The translations under genes were made by a program, and so were the position numbers. A model generated the notes under the pieces. It was not told the DNA's origin and ran no database searches. It worked only from the letters and a program-made list of their open reading frames with translations. Below, piece by piece: positions 32,601-41,170 of a DNA stretch of 64,000 nucleotides (within the stretch, counting starts at the first letter, position 1; every line of letters begins with the position of its first letter). The stretch is from Arthrobacter sp. B3I4 (GTDB taxonomy: Bacteria > Actinomycetota > Actinomycetes > Actinomycetales > Micrococcaceae), in NCBI RefSeq assembly GCF_030816855.1, contig NZ_JAUSYK010000001.1, positions 1,550,001 through 1,614,000 of the forward strand. Reading direction: 5' to 3'.

Positions 32601-33547
32601 GAGTAGTGCACCTTCCGTTCGACGAACCGCACCTGCAGCACGGTAATAACCAGCAGGATCACGAAGAGAACCACGGAGATGGACGCCGAGTACCCGGCGC
32701 GGTTGAAGGCGCCGAAGGCCTGCAGGTACGCCTCGTAGATCAACGTGCTGGTACCGCTGCCCAGGGGGGTCATGATCCGGATAAGGTCGAATGCCTGCAG
32801 CGAGCTGAGCATGGTGGTGATCAGCAGGAAGAACGTGGTGGGCGAGAGCAGGGGAATCGACATGCTGATGAAACGGCGGAAACCGTTGGCGCCGTCCAGT
32901 GAGGCCGCTTCCATGACGTCCTGCGGGAGTGATTGCAAGCCGGCGAGATAGACCACCGCGCAGTAGCCCAGGTTCTTCCACACGTAGACGATGATCACCA
33001 TCACCAGGGACAGTTGCGGGTCATTGATCCACTGCGGGCTCTGCTGCCCGATCCCGCGGAGCAGCCAGGAGAGCACCCCGTAGCCCGGGTCGAAGATGAA
33101 CAACCAGACCAGACCGACACCGACCCCGCTGAGCACATACGGGGCAAAGACCGCGGACCGGGCGAAAGTCGTGCCGCGGACCTTCGAGTTCAGGGCGAGG
33201 GCGACCAGCAGGCCGAGGACCATGGAGCCGCCGACAGTTACGACGGTGAAAATCGCTGTGGTCCCCAACACCTTGGAGGCGTCGGGACTGGTGAAGAAGG
33301 TGACGTAATTGTCCAGGCCGACGACGGTTGCGGAGGCTGAGCCGAGCGTCCAGTCCAGCGTCGAGTAGTAGATGTTGTTGATCAGCGGCAGGTACGTGAA
33401 CACCGCTATCAACGCCAGGTTGGGCAGGGCGAGCGCGAGGAACACCAGGAAGTCCCTGCGTGTCCGACGAGACCAGCGTCGCCGCCGCGGGCTCTGCGTG
33501 ACGGTCCCGGCGGTGGCCGGAGGACTGTCGGTCAATTGTCTTGTCAT
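32597..33547 (-). CDS. ABC sugar transporter permease (UgpA/MalF type)
   Basis: A 316-residue permease, first gene of the importer operon. A basic N-terminus (RRRRWSRRTRRD) precedes the first helix; the EAA loop is EAASLDGANGFRRFISMSIP. It pairs with the downstream MalG-type permease. No ATP-binding subunit is encoded in this window, so a shared MsiK/UgpC-like ATPase elsewhere is expected, as in many actinobacteria. ATG start without a strong ribosome site. Confidence 0.9.
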   Translation of the reverse strand: MTRQLTDSPPATAGTVTQSPRRRRWSRRTRRDFLVFLALALPNLALIAVFTYLPLINNIYYSTLDWTLGSASATVVGLDNYVTFFTSPDASKVLGTTAIFTVVTVGGSMVLGLLVALALNSKVRGTTFARSAVFAPYVLSGVGVGLVWLFIFDPGYGVLSWLLRGIGQQSPQWINDPQLSLVMVIIVYVWKNLGYCAVVYLAGLQSLPQDVMEAASLDGANGFRRFISMSIPLLSPTTFFLLITTMLSSLQAFDLIRIMTPLGSGTSTLIYEAYLQAFGAFNRAGYSASISVVLFVILLVITVLQVRFVERKVHYS

Positions 33548-33778
33548 GGGGGTCTCTAACAGATCCAGGCCTGCCAGTGGCAGACAGTCGGGCGGGACAT
33601 CAACAACACTTCACCACACAGATGATGGGCGGAATCCCGCACAAAGCCTTGTCAGAGCCCTGTTATGCCAGGCTTCCTTGCCCGTTTACCTGTCGTTGGT
33701 TGCAGTATTCCACAACGTTCGCTTGCGGGCAGGCAGATGCGGTGCCCAGTTTTCCGGGAGGCGGCGCACAATTGAGCC

Positions 33779-34819
33779 ATGACAGCCATCACTGACGTGC
33801 CCGGAATCCGTGTTGGCCATGCATCTCTGGCCGGGGAGGGCTGGTTGAGCGGGGTGACGGTGGTGCTGCCGCCGCCGGGCACGGTCGGATCCGTCGATGT
33901 CCGCGGCGGCGGGCCCGGGACCCACGAGACTGACGCGCTGGACCCCACCACGCTAACGGCCACCGTCGACGCGGTGGTCCTCACCGGCGGAAGTGCCTTC
34001 GGGCTGGCGGCCGCCCACGGAGCCCAGCGCTGGTGCGAGGAGCACGGCAGGGGATTCGCCGTCCCCGGCGGCGTCGTGCCGATCGTGCCGGCGGCCGCCA
34101 TCTTCGACCTGGGCCGCGGCGGCAACTTCAATGCCCGGCCCGACCCGGCTATGGGCTACGTAGCAACCGCCGATGCCGCCTCCCGACAGGACGGCCACAA
34201 CGTCGAACGAGGCAACACCGGCGCCGGCACCGGAGCCCTCATCGGCCGGGGCCAGTTCAAGGGCGGCATCGGCACAGCCTCGATCACCCTGGACAACGGC
34301 GTTGTGGTCGGCGCTTTGGCGGTGGTAAACGCGCTGGGGTTACCTTTTGACCCGACGACGTCGGCGGCCGGAGACAGCGACGCCCCGGAACAGGCGGCAC
34401 ATCCGGAACCCGGAAACGTGCGTCTAAGCGACGAAGGAGCGAGCACGCGGAGGGTTTCGGATGCGTCGCCGGACGCTTCGATGGTGCAGCCCCTGAACAC
34501 GACGCTGGTTGTCGTGGCCACGAATGCGGCACTGGACAAGGCAGAGTGCAAGAGAACGGCCACGGCAGCCCACGCCGGCCTTGCTCGGGCCCTCAACCCC
34601 AGCCACACCCTGGCCGACGGCGACACGGTGTTCGCTCTCGCCACGGGCGCCGTCGCCCTGGACCGCAGCACCGAAGCCGCGCGGCAGCTGAGCCTGATCT
34701 CCTTACAGAGCGCGGCGGCCGACGTCGTCCGCTTGGCAATCCTCGACGGCGTAGCGGCCGCAGCCGGCGTGGAGACACCGGCGGGTCGGTTTCGTGCATA
34801 CGGCGACGGAGTGCGCTAG
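33779..34819 (+). CDS. P1-family peptidase (DmpA / NylC-like, self-cleaving)
   Basis: A 346-residue member of the DmpA/6-aminohexanoate-oligomer hydrolase (NylC) family, N-terminal nucleophile hydrolases with aminopeptidase or amidase activity. Motifs: ITDVPGIRVGH at the start, VVLTGGSAFGLAAAHG, FDLGRGG and GNTGAGTGA. The expected self-cleavage site is N240-T241 (PLNTTLVVVATNA), freeing Thr241 as the nucleophile. Residues about 192-236, just before it, form a polar, acidic linker longer than expected for the family. It is divergent from the sugar importer. Natural substrate unknown. Confidence 0.88.
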   Translation: MTAITDVPGIRVGHASLAGEGWLSGVTVVLPPPGTVGSVDVRGGGPGTHETDALDPTTLTATVDAVVLTGGSAFGLAAAHGAQRWCEEHGRGFAVPGGVVPIVPAAAIFDLGRGGNFNARPDPAMGYVATADAASRQDGHNVERGNTGAGTGALIGRGQFKGGIGTASITLDNGVVVGALAVVNALGLPFDPTTSAAGDSDAPEQAAHPEPGNVRLSDEGASTRRVSDASPDASMVQPLNTTLVVVATNAALDKAECKRTATAAHAGLARALNPSHTLADGDTVFALATGAVALDRSTEAARQLSLISLQSAAADVVRLAILDGVAAAAGVETPAGRFRAYGDGVR

Positions 34820-34830
34820 CATGGCTGGAT

Positions 34831-34859
34831 TTAACTTTCGGCCCGCTATGCCGTAGTGT
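34831..34859 (+). promoter_or_regulatory. Candidate infA promoter
   Basis: TTAACT (34831-34836) and TAGTGT (34854-34859) with a 17-base spacer, directly after the P1 peptidase stop. It would produce a leader of about 120 bases. Confidence 0.4.
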
Positions 34860-34987
34860 TGACTGTTGGTTGTCTGCCCTGTTGTGCCCTTTTGTGGCCG
34901 AGCGGCTTCGACCAAGCAATCAAAAAACGTCCGCAGTGATCGCCGGTGCAACCGGAGGGGCTGTGGCAACAACAGTTAGCGGAGGGT

Positions 34988-35209
34988 ATGGCCAAGAAGG
35001 ACGGGGTCATTGAGATCGAGGGCGTTGTGACTGAGGCGCTGCCTAACGCGATGTTTCGCGTTGAGCTCACCAACAAGCACATCGTTCTGGCACACATCTC
35101 TGGAAAGATGCGCCAGCACTACATCAGGATTCTCCCTGAGGACCGAGTAGTGGTGGAGCTGAGCCCTTACGACCTGACACGTGGTCGTATCGTCTACCGC
35201 TACAAGTAA
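34988..35209 (+). CDS. infA: Translation initiation factor IF-1
   Basis: A 73-residue S1/OB-fold factor that occupies the A site during initiation. The start ATG 34988 gives the family N-terminus [14 protein letters not shown]; an in-frame upstream start (34946) would add 14 unrelated residues. GGAGGG lies unusually close to the ATG. It is the first gene of the infA-rpmJ-rpsM-rpsK-rpoA-rplQ run. Confidence 0.97.
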   Translation: MAKKDGVIEIEGVVTEALPNAMFRVELTNKHIVLAHISGKMRQHYIRILPEDRVVVELSPYDLTRGRIVYRYK

Positions 35210-35278
35210 ACACTGGCCGGTCAGGGCAGCAGCCCAGGGCCGGTCCAGCTGACCAACTGCCACACGCAAAGGAACGCC

Positions 35279-35392
35279 ATGAAGGTCAAGCCGAGCGTCA
35301 AGCAGATCTGCGAAAAGTGCAAAGTGATCCGCCGTAATGGCCGGGTCATGGTGATCTGCGAGAACCCGCGCCACAAGCAGCGCCAGGGCTAA
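35279..35392 (+). CDS. rpmJ: 50S ribosomal protein L36 (zinc form)
   Basis: A 37-residue L36 too short for usual ORF filters. It reads [19 protein letters not shown] and so on, with Cys11, Cys14, Cys27 and His32 forming the zinc-ribbon (C+) type. AAAGGA lies five bases before ATG 35279; stop TAA 35390-35392. Zn-type L36 is often paired with zinc-free paralogues under Zur control; no paralogue is visible here. Confidence 0.96.
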   Translation: MKVKPSVKQICEKCKVIRRNGRVMVICENPRHKQRQG

Positions 35393-35574
35393 TTTCCCTC
35401 ACCGGAAACCCTGGGTTGCTAACCCACGCAAGTAAATAAAGGCAGCACAAGCTGATCTGGGACACTGAGCAATAACGAGTCCGGACAGCTAACCCCCGGT
35501 CGGAGGCTGGGGCCGTACGGATTGTACGGGTGTACTGCCTACGACCTCCGGTTTATTCAAGGAGCACTGCCACT

Positions 35575-35949
35575 ATGGCTCGTCTCGCTGGCGTAGACAT
35601 TCCCCGCGAAAAGCGGCTGGAAATTGCGCTTACTTACATCTACGGCGTGGGCAAGACCCGTGCACACGAAACCCTGGCTGCCACCGGCATCAGCTCGGAC
35701 GTCCGGGTCAAGGACCTGACGGACGCTGAACTGGTTCAGCTGCGTGACTACATTGAAGGCAACTACAAGGTTGAGGGTGACCTTCGCCGCGAAGTAGCAG
35801 CTGATATCCGCCGCAAGGTCGAAATCGGCAGCTACGAAGGTATTCGCCACCGCAAGGGCCTGCCCGTACGCGGTCAGCGTACGAAGACGAACGCACGTAC
35901 CCGCAAGGGCCCGAAGCGCACCGTCGCAGGCAAGAAGAAGACCCGCTAG
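35575..35949 (+). CDS. rpsM: 30S ribosomal protein S13
   Basis: A 124-residue S13 in the 30S head, contacting P-site tRNA. ATG 35575 with AAGGAG gives [24 protein letters not shown]; the frame upstream to 35530 is not family-like. The C-terminal [24 protein letters not shown] tail is intact. A CCGTAC-GTACGG hairpin lies in its leader. Confidence 0.97.
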   Translation: MARLAGVDIPREKRLEIALTYIYGVGKTRAHETLAATGISSDVRVKDLTDAELVQLRDYIEGNYKVEGDLRREVAADIRRKVEIGSYEGIRHRKGLPVRGQRTKTNARTRKGPKRTVAGKKKTR

Positions 35950-35951
35950 TC

Positions 35952-36005
35952 CCCACTTGCTCCTAAAATCGCTGGCGCGATTTCAAGGAACCCGGCAAGT
36001 GTGGG
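35952..36005 (+). other. Nested stem-loop between rpsM and rpsK
   Basis: An outer stem pairs 35952-35960 with 35995-36005 (one bulged T), and an inner perfect 7-bp stem pairs AAATCGC 35966-35972 with GCGATTT 35977-35983. It may be a processing or regulatory structure in the mRNA leader of S11. Confidence 0.5.
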
Positions 36006-36048
36006 CCAAGCGTAGGCTTCCCCCCAATAACTTTCTGTAGGAGAAATA

Positions 36049-36450
36049 ATGCCCCCGAAGACTCGTGGCGCGGTTCGCAAGCCGCGTAAGAAGGACAAGA
36101 AGAATATCGCGCTGGGCCAGGCGCACATCAAGAGCACCTTTAACAACACCATCGTTTCCATCACGGACCCGAACGGTGCTGTCATCTCCTGGGCTTCGTC
36201 CGGTGAGGTTGGCTTCAAGGGCTCCCGCAAGTCCACTCCGTTCGCCGCGCAGATGGCTGCCGAAGCCGCCGCGAAGCGTGCACAGGAGCACGGCATGCGC
36301 AAGGTTGACGTATTCGTCAAGGGTCCGGGCTCCGGACGCGAGACCGCCATCCGCTCGCTGCAGGCCGCTGGCCTCGAGGTTGGGTCCATCCAGGACGTAA
36401 CCCCCAGCGCGCACAACGGCTGCCGCCCGCCGAAGCGCCGCCGCGTCTAA
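36049..36450 (+). CDS. rpsK: 30S ribosomal protein S11
   Basis: A 133-residue S11 on the platform near the Shine-Dalgarno helix. Family blocks: [28 protein letters not shown] and the C-terminal [21 protein letters not shown] with AGGAGA upstream. rpsD, which follows rpsK in many bacteria, is absent, and rpoA comes next. Confidence 0.97.
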   Translation: MPPKTRGAVRKPRKKDKKNIALGQAHIKSTFNNTIVSITDPNGAVISWASSGEVGFKGSRKSTPFAAQMAAEAAAKRAQEHGMRKVDVFVKGPGSGRETAIRSLQAAGLEVGSIQDVTPSAHNGCRPPKRRRV

Positions 36451-36463
36451 CGTCTTAGCCGGA

Positions 36464-36495
36464 GCTTGCCCGGACCGTCACCGGTCCGGGCAAGC
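36464..36495 (+). other. Strong hairpin between rpsK and rpoA
   Basis: A 14-bp perfect stem (36464-36477 with 36482-36495) and a 4-base loop, 14 bases after the rpsK stop, without a T-run. It probably gives partial termination or 3'-end protection ahead of a separate rpoA promoter. Confidence 0.6.
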
Positions 36496-36543
36496 CCAGC
36501 CGCGTTAAGTTCGTAGACCGATCTTTCCACCACCTGTGTTGCG

Positions 36544-36554
36544 TCATATAGCGG
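36544..36554 (+). promoter_or_regulatory. TCATATAGCGG motif, copy 3 (rpoA upstream)
   Basis: Third exact copy of the 11-base motif found twice in the rpoB leader. It lies 23 bases before the rpoA GTG. It may be a -10 element or a common regulatory site for polymerase genes. Confidence 0.45.
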
Positions 36555-36577
36555 ATGCTCGCCGAAAGGAAACCTAA

Positions 36578-37588
36578 GTGCTCATTGCACAGCGCCCCAC
36601 CCTCTCCGAAGAGGTCGTCTCCGATAACCGTTCACGTTTCATTATTGAACCGCTGGAACCGGGCTTCGGATACACCCTCGGAAACTCCCTCCGCCGTACC
36701 CTGCTCTCCTCCATCCCCGGTGCCTCTGTCACGAGCATCCGGATCGATGGCGTGCTGCACGAGTTCACCACGGTTCCGGGTGTCAAGGAAGATGTCACTG
36801 AGATCATCCTGAACATCAAGAACTTGTCGGTTTCCTCCGAGCACGACGAGCCGGTTGTTGCTTACCTGCGCAAGCAGGGCCCGGGAGTCGTCACCGCCGC
36901 GGATATCGCTCCGCCGGCCGGCGTCGAATTCCACAACCCGGATCTGCACATCGCAACGCTGAACTCGAAGGGCAAGTTCGAGCTCGAACTGACCATCGAG
37001 CGCGGCCGCGGTTATGTTTCGGCAGCTCAGAACAAGTCCGGCGATTCCGAGATTGGCCGCATCCCGGTCGACTCGATCTACTCGCCGGTCCTGAAGGTTA
37101 CTTTCCGCGTGGAAGCTACCCGTGTTGAGCAGCGCACCGACTTCGACAAGCTGATTGTCGACGTCGAGACCAAGCAGGCCATCGCCCCTCGCGACGCAGT
37201 CGCTTCGGCCGGTACCACCTTGGTGGAACTGTTCGGCCTTGCCCGCGAGCTGAACACCGCAGCTGAAGGTATCGAGATTGGCCCGTCGCCGACGGACGCT
37301 GCCCTGGCAGCAGACATGGCCCTGCCGATCGAGGATCTGGACCTCACCGTCCGTTCCTACAACTGCCTCAAGCGTGAGGGCATCCACTCCGTGGGTGAAC
37401 TCGTTGCCCGCTCCGAGGCTGACCTGATGGACATCCGCAACTTCGGTGCGAAGTCCATCGATGAGGTCAAGGCAAAGCTCGTTGAACTGGGTCTGTCCCT
37501 GAAGGACTCCCCTCCCGGTTTCGACCTTGCAGCCCGCGCCGCAGCCATCGAAGAGGACGACGCCGCGTTCAGCGACGACGAGCTCTAA
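36578..37588 (+). CDS. rpoA: RNA polymerase subunit alpha
   Basis: A 336-residue alpha subunit. The N-terminal dimerisation domain contains [40 protein letters not shown]; the C-terminal domain (from about residue 250) has the helix-hairpin-helix region [21 protein letters not shown] that binds UP elements and activators. GTG start with GAAAGGA upstream. Acidic C-terminus. Downstream is rplQ. Confidence 0.97.
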   Translation: MLIAQRPTLSEEVVSDNRSRFIIEPLEPGFGYTLGNSLRRTLLSSIPGASVTSIRIDGVLHEFTTVPGVKEDVTEIILNIKNLSVSSEHDEPVVAYLRKQGPGVVTAADIAPPAGVEFHNPDLHIATLNSKGKFELELTIERGRGYVSAAQNKSGDSEIGRIPVDSIYSPVLKVTFRVEATRVEQRTDFDKLIVDVETKQAIAPRDAVASAGTTLVELFGLARELNTAAEGIEIGPSPTDAALAADMALPIEDLDLTVRSYNCLKREGIHSVGELVARSEADLMDIRNFGAKSIDEVKAKLVELGLSLKDSPPGFDLAARAAAIEEDDAAFSDDEL

Positions 37589-37603
37589 AACAGATCTTGG
37601 CCA

Positions 37604-37637
37604 GCGGGCTGGACGCACCCCAGCGTGCACAGCCCGC
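37604..37637 (+). other. Hairpin between rpoA and rplQ
   Basis: GCGGGCTG (37604-37611) pairs with CAGCCCGC (37630-37637), with an inner ACGC/GCGT pair. No T-run; probably an mRNA structure inside the operon. Confidence 0.45.
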
Positions 37638-37663
37638 CGGCTTCCATATGAGGAGAAATAGTT

Positions 37664-38260
37664 ATGCCTACCCCCACTAAGGGTCCGCGCCTCGGAGGCG
37701 GCCCGGCTCACGAGCGTCTCATGCTCGCGAACCTGTCCGCTGCACTGTTCGAGCACAAGCGGATCACCACCACGGTGACCAAGGCCAAGCGGCTCAAGCC
37801 GTACGCCGAGCGCCTCGTCACCTTCGCCAAGCGCGGCGACCTGGCTTCCCGCCGTCGCGTCCTCGGCCTGATCAGCAACAAGGGCGTCGTCCACGAGCTG
37901 TTCACCGATATCGCCCAGGCGATGGAGAACCGCGACGGCGGCTACACCCGCATCACCAAGATCGGCAACCGTAAGGGCGACAACGCTCCCATGGCTGTCA
38001 TCGAACTGGTTCTCGAGCCGGTTTCCGCCAAGCAGGCCGTGGTAGCCGAGGCCACCACCGCCGCCAAGCGCGACGCCGACAAGCAGGGCGCTTCCAAGGT
38101 TGAGGCTGCTCCGGTTGCCGAAACCGAAGTTGCGGCTGCCGAAGAGGCCCCCGAGGCCGACGTCGTCGAGACCGAAGCTGTCGAGACCGAAGCAGCAGCA
38201 ACCGAAGAGGCCCCGGCCGCCGAAGAAGCTGCCGCTGAGTCCGAGAAGGACGCGAAGTAG
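37664..38260 (+). CDS. rplQ: 50S ribosomal protein L17 with long acidic tail
   Basis: A 198-residue L17; the family core ([30 protein letters not shown] to the [15 protein letters not shown] block) ends near residue 120. The rest is an Ala/Glu/Val-rich acidic tail ([19 protein letters not shown] and similar), ending SEKDAK like the L29 tail. Last ribosomal gene of this block. The next start, truA, is only 31 bases away. Confidence 0.95.
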   Translation: MPTPTKGPRLGGGPAHERLMLANLSAALFEHKRITTTVTKAKRLKPYAERLVTFAKRGDLASRRRVLGLISNKGVVHELFTDIAQAMENRDGGYTRITKIGNRKGDNAPMAVIELVLEPVSAKQAVVAEATTAAKRDADKQGASKVEAAPVAETEVAAAEEAPEADVVETEAVETEAAATEEAPAAEEAAAESEKDAK

Positions 38261-38277
38261 TCCGCTAGGACTTTCTT

Positions 38278-38293
38278 ATAGACTTAAGTCTAT
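38278..38293. promoter_or_regulatory. 16-bp palindrome with -10 box at the truA start
   Basis: ATAGACTTAAGTCTAT is a perfect palindrome that overlaps the truA ATG (38292-38294). It contains TAGACT (38279-38284), a -10-like hexamer seven bases before the ATG, and no Shine-Dalgarno. This is the arrangement of a leaderless promoter, or an operator over one. Confidence 0.5.
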
Positions 38294-39182
38294 GAACCAG
38301 CAAGGACCCGTCGCCCCCGTTAGCGGGGACGGCGGGTTTTTGCGTGTCCGGCTCGATTTGTCGTACGACGGCGGCCCGTTCAACGGCTGGGCCCTGCAGC
38401 CTGGGCGCCGCACCGTCCAGGGGGTCCTGGAGGAGGCCCTGGCCCTGCTGATCCGCCGTCCCGTACGGGTGACCGTAGCCGGACGCACGGACGCTGGCGT
38501 GCACGCACGGGGTCAGGTGGTGCATTTTGATCTGAGCGGAACAGAGTGGAAGGGCCTTAACCGTGGGGCCGAACTGGACCCTGCCGCGGCGCTGCTGAGA
38601 CGGCTCCGCGGTGCGCTCAACCGGGGGCTGGGCGAGCTCAGTGGAGCGGTGGTGGTACACCGTGTCTCGCTGGCGCCGGAAGGTTTCGACGCCCGCTTCT
38701 CCGCCCTCTGGCGGCGCTACAGCTACCGGATCGCTGACGGCCCTGCCCGGTGGGATCCGCTGGGCCGCAACTCGACGCTCTGGCACAAGGAACCGCTGGA
38801 CACTGCCCTGCTGAACGAGGGCGCTTCCCTGCTGTTGGGGCTGCAGGACTTCCGGTCGTACTGCAAGCCTCGCGAGGGCGCCACAACCATCCGGGAACTG
38901 CAGCGCTTCGAATTCGCTCGCGGCGCTGACGGAATCATCGTAGCCACGGTCCAGGCGGATGCTTTCTGCCACAATATGGTCCGTTCACTCGTCGGTTCGG
39001 CGCTTTATGTGGGAGCCGGAGCGGAGCAGCCCGGCTGGCTGTACGAGCGGCTGATTGCCCGCCAACGGGACGCGCGCTCGGTCTTGGCCGCTCCGCATCC
39101 GCTGGTCCTGGAAGAGGTGGCTTATCCATCCAAGGACGGGCTCTTGGCCCGGGCCGAGCTGACCCGAGCCCGGCGCGCCTGA
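38292..39182 (+). CDS. truA: tRNA pseudouridine(38-40) synthase TruA
   Basis: A 296-residue enzyme that modifies U38-U40 of tRNA anticodon arms. The catalytic Asp is in GRTDAGVHARGQVVHF; RRYSYRI and QADAFCHNMVRSLVGSALYVG are further signatures. ATG 38292 is used, but residues 1-15 overlap an intrinsic-type terminator; a TTG at 38340, just before RVRLDLSYDGGPFNGWALQP, is the alternative start. A still longer frame back to 38100 only shadows rplQ. Confidence 0.92.
   Translation: MNQQGPVAPVSGDGGFLRVRLDLSYDGGPFNGWALQPGRRTVQGVLEEALALLIRRPVRVTVAGRTDAGVHARGQVVHFDLSGTEWKGLNRGAELDPAAALLRRLRGALNRGLGELSGAVVVHRVSLAPEGFDARFSALWRRYSYRIADGPARWDPLGRNSTLWHKEPLDTALLNEGASLLLGLQDFRSYCKPREGATTIRELQRFEFARGADGIIVATVQADAFCHNMVRSLVGSALYVGAGAEQPGWLYERLIARQRDARSVLAAPHPLVLEEVAYPSKDGLLARAELTRARRA
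38307..38341 (+). terminator. Terminator-like stem and T-run inside the 5' end of truA
   Basis: CCCGTCGCCCCCG (38307-38319) pairs with CGGGGACGGCGGG (38324-38336), with one C-A mismatch and one G-U pair, and TTTTT follows at 38337-38341. It looks like the terminator of the rpoA-rplQ transcript but lies after the annotated truA ATG. Confidence 0.75.
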
Positions 39183-39300
39183 AGCGGCGCACCGCGGGCC
39201 ACGCAGCGCGGCGGGCCCACAGGGCGGCGGACAATGGAGCGTGCGGTGCGGCGGGCAGCGCCAGGCACCGCTATGGGGCGTCCCGCCGGCTGAGGGCCGG

Positions 39301-40983
39301 TCAGAATGCCGGAGGTGGCTCGTCCGCGGGGAGGTCCAAGGTAAAGGTGCTTCCGCACCCCGGCTGGGTGCGGCAGGTAATTGATCCGCCGTGTCCTTCG
39401 ACGATCGCCTTGGTGATGGACAGGCCGAGTCCGGCGCCGGGAATCGCACCGTCGCGGACGGCTGGGCTGCGGAAGAAGCGAGTGAAGACCTTCTCGGCGT
39501 CGGCGGCGGTCATGCCGATGCCGCTGTCTTCCACGCAAAGCAGGACCCGGTCGTCCTCTGTCCGCGCCGAAACCGTCACAGCTCCACCGTCCGGTGAGTA
39601 TTTGATGGCGTTGGAGACGAGGTTGTCGAGGGCCTGCCGGATCCGCAGCGGGTCCACATTGGCCCACAGCGGCGACGGTACGTCCATCGCCAGGGAAACC
39701 TGTGCAGCCTGGGCGTGGGCCTGGGCGGAGCCCAAGCTCGCTTCCACCAGCCCTGCGAGGTCGGTCTTCCGCGGGTGGACGTGGACCGCAGAACTGGCGC
39801 TCATCAGCAGGTCCGAGACCAGGGCCAGCAGGCGTTCGGCGTTACGCTGCGCCACTTCAATGCGGCGCAGCACCGGCGGCGTCAGTTCCTCGCCCAACAC
39901 CAGGTCAAGGTTGCCAATAATCGACGTAAGCGGGGTCCGGAACTCATGTGAAACCGTCGCGACGACGTCTTCCTTGGCCGCGAGGGCGTTTACCAGTCCC
40001 GTCACCTCGTTGTAAACGACGACCGCGCCGCCGAAGCTGCCGTCGTCGTTTCTGAGCGGCCGGGCGCCCGTCGACACGGCCCGTCCCGCCGGCGCCGCCC
40101 CGAAACAGACGAGATGATCAGCGAAGGACTCCCCGGCCAGGGCACGGCGCAACGGACGCCGGTTAGGCGGGAGTGGCGTTGCCTGGTCCCGGCCCGTCAA
40201 CACCAGTTGGTCCTCCCACTCCGGCTCGGCGGGGCGGGACGCTCCCGGGGGCGCTGCGGACGACTCAAGCCGGGCCTGCCAGCTGTTGGTGAGTAGCCGC
40301 CGGCCGTCCGCTCCGACAGCGATGATGCCGACATCGACGGCATCGAGGATGGCATTCAGCAGCCGTTCCCGCTCGCGGCTTTCGCCGAGGTGGGACTGCA
40401 GTTGCGCTTCCTTGGACTCGACTTTGCGCTGCTGCCGCAGCAACTGCGCCTTGACGAACTCAATCGCCAACGCAACGGACAGCGTGGTCAGCGCCAGGAG
40501 GAGGATGGTCGCAAAACGGCCAGAGGTGCCGCTGGCCGCGGCGCCGAAGAACCAGGGAAAGCCGGCCAGCAGCGGCCCGAAGAAGCTGAGGCAGGCGCTG
40601 GCCCCCGGAGAGAGCCGCGATGCAGCGACCCAAACAACGGGCAGGACCGAGAGTACGCCGAGGCCGGGCAGTTCGTCCGCGGCGGCCGCTCGGCTCATGC
40701 CGATGGCTGCCAGGTCCAGGACCGGAACAATCAAGGCAGCCAGCGGGCTGAACCGCTGCCATGGCACCAGGAGGCATCCGAGGAAGATCGCGGCGTGCAG
40801 GGCCACCGCCGTTTGGCCCCAGCCGCTGGAAAGGTGAAGTTCCCAAGCGGCCGGAGCGGCGGCCAGGCCGGCTGTCAGGAGCAGCGTCAGGGGAAGCTGC
40901 GAAGCCAGGACGAGGAGGCGTGGGTGCAGGGGGCCACCGTGGCGGTCCACCCGCACGCCACGAACCAGCCGCCATTCACCCAA
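39301..40983 (-). CDS. Membrane histidine kinase with PAS domain
   Basis: A 560-residue sensor kinase. Several hydrophobic helices (about residues 20-175) form the membrane region, followed by a coiled segment (KAQLLRQQRKVESKEAQL), a PAS-like domain (LLNAILDAVDVGIIAVGADGR onwards, residues 205-330) and the kinase core: H-box VATVSHEFRTPLTSIIG, N-box LDNLVSNAIKYSPDGG, G-boxes EDSGIGM and GAGLGLSITKAIVEGHGG. It is divergent from an OmpR-type regulator, its likely partner. Signal unknown. Confidence 0.92.
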   Translation of the reverse strand: MGEWRLVRGVRVDRHGGPLHPRLLVLASQLPLTLLLTAGLAAAPAAWELHLSSGWGQTAVALHAAIFLGCLLVPWQRFSPLAALIVPVLDLAAIGMSRAAAADELPGLGVLSVLPVVWVAASRLSPGASACLSFFGPLLAGFPWFFGAAASGTSGRFATILLLALTTLSVALAIEFVKAQLLRQQRKVESKEAQLQSHLGESRERERLLNAILDAVDVGIIAVGADGRRLLTNSWQARLESSAAPPGASRPAEPEWEDQLVLTGRDQATPLPPNRRPLRRALAGESFADHLVCFGAAPAGRAVSTGARPLRNDDGSFGGAVVVYNEVTGLVNALAAKEDVVATVSHEFRTPLTSIIGNLDLVLGEELTPPVLRRIEVAQRNAERLLALVSDLLMSASSAVHVHPRKTDLAGLVEASLGSAQAHAQAAQVSLAMDVPSPLWANVDPLRIRQALDNLVSNAIKYSPDGGAVTVSARTEDDRVLLCVEDSGIGMTAADAEKVFTRFFRSPAVRDGAIPGAGLGLSITKAIVEGHGGSITCRTQPGCGSTFTLDLPADEPPPAF

Positions 40984-41170
40984 AGATAAACGCCCCTTCC
41001 ACGCTCGTTGAGTTTACATTGCTGTCATACAAACTTGACTCAAAACATATATTTGTTGCCAGAGTTACTCCGCAGGACACCGTCAGGGTCCTCGAGGTGG
41101 GTATTGTGACAGGAAAGGTCGTACTTATTCGGCGGCCTGTTGCGGAACTGCAGAAAACATGAGGGGTGTC
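40984..41170. promoter_or_regulatory. Divergent promoter region of the two-component pair
   Basis: A 187-base, unusually AT-rich gap. On the minus strand TAAACT (41016-41011) is a good -10 for the kinase, about 27 bases before its start. On the plus strand a TTGACTCAA near-palindrome (41035-41043) sits within ACATATATTTG sequence. It could hold an operator for the regulator. Confidence 0.4.

Noticed and set aside
33541..33795. Plus-strand frame upstream of the P1 peptidase
   Set aside because: It overlaps the divergent promoter region and both flanking starts, and looks like random composition.
38100..38291. N-terminal extension of truA
   Set aside because: It is the shifted frame of the rplQ acidic tail and has no TruA similarity.
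40984..41170. AT-rich stretch before the response regulator as a possible mobile-element scar
   Set aside because: Explained well by divergent promoters; no target-site duplication or terminal repeats seen.
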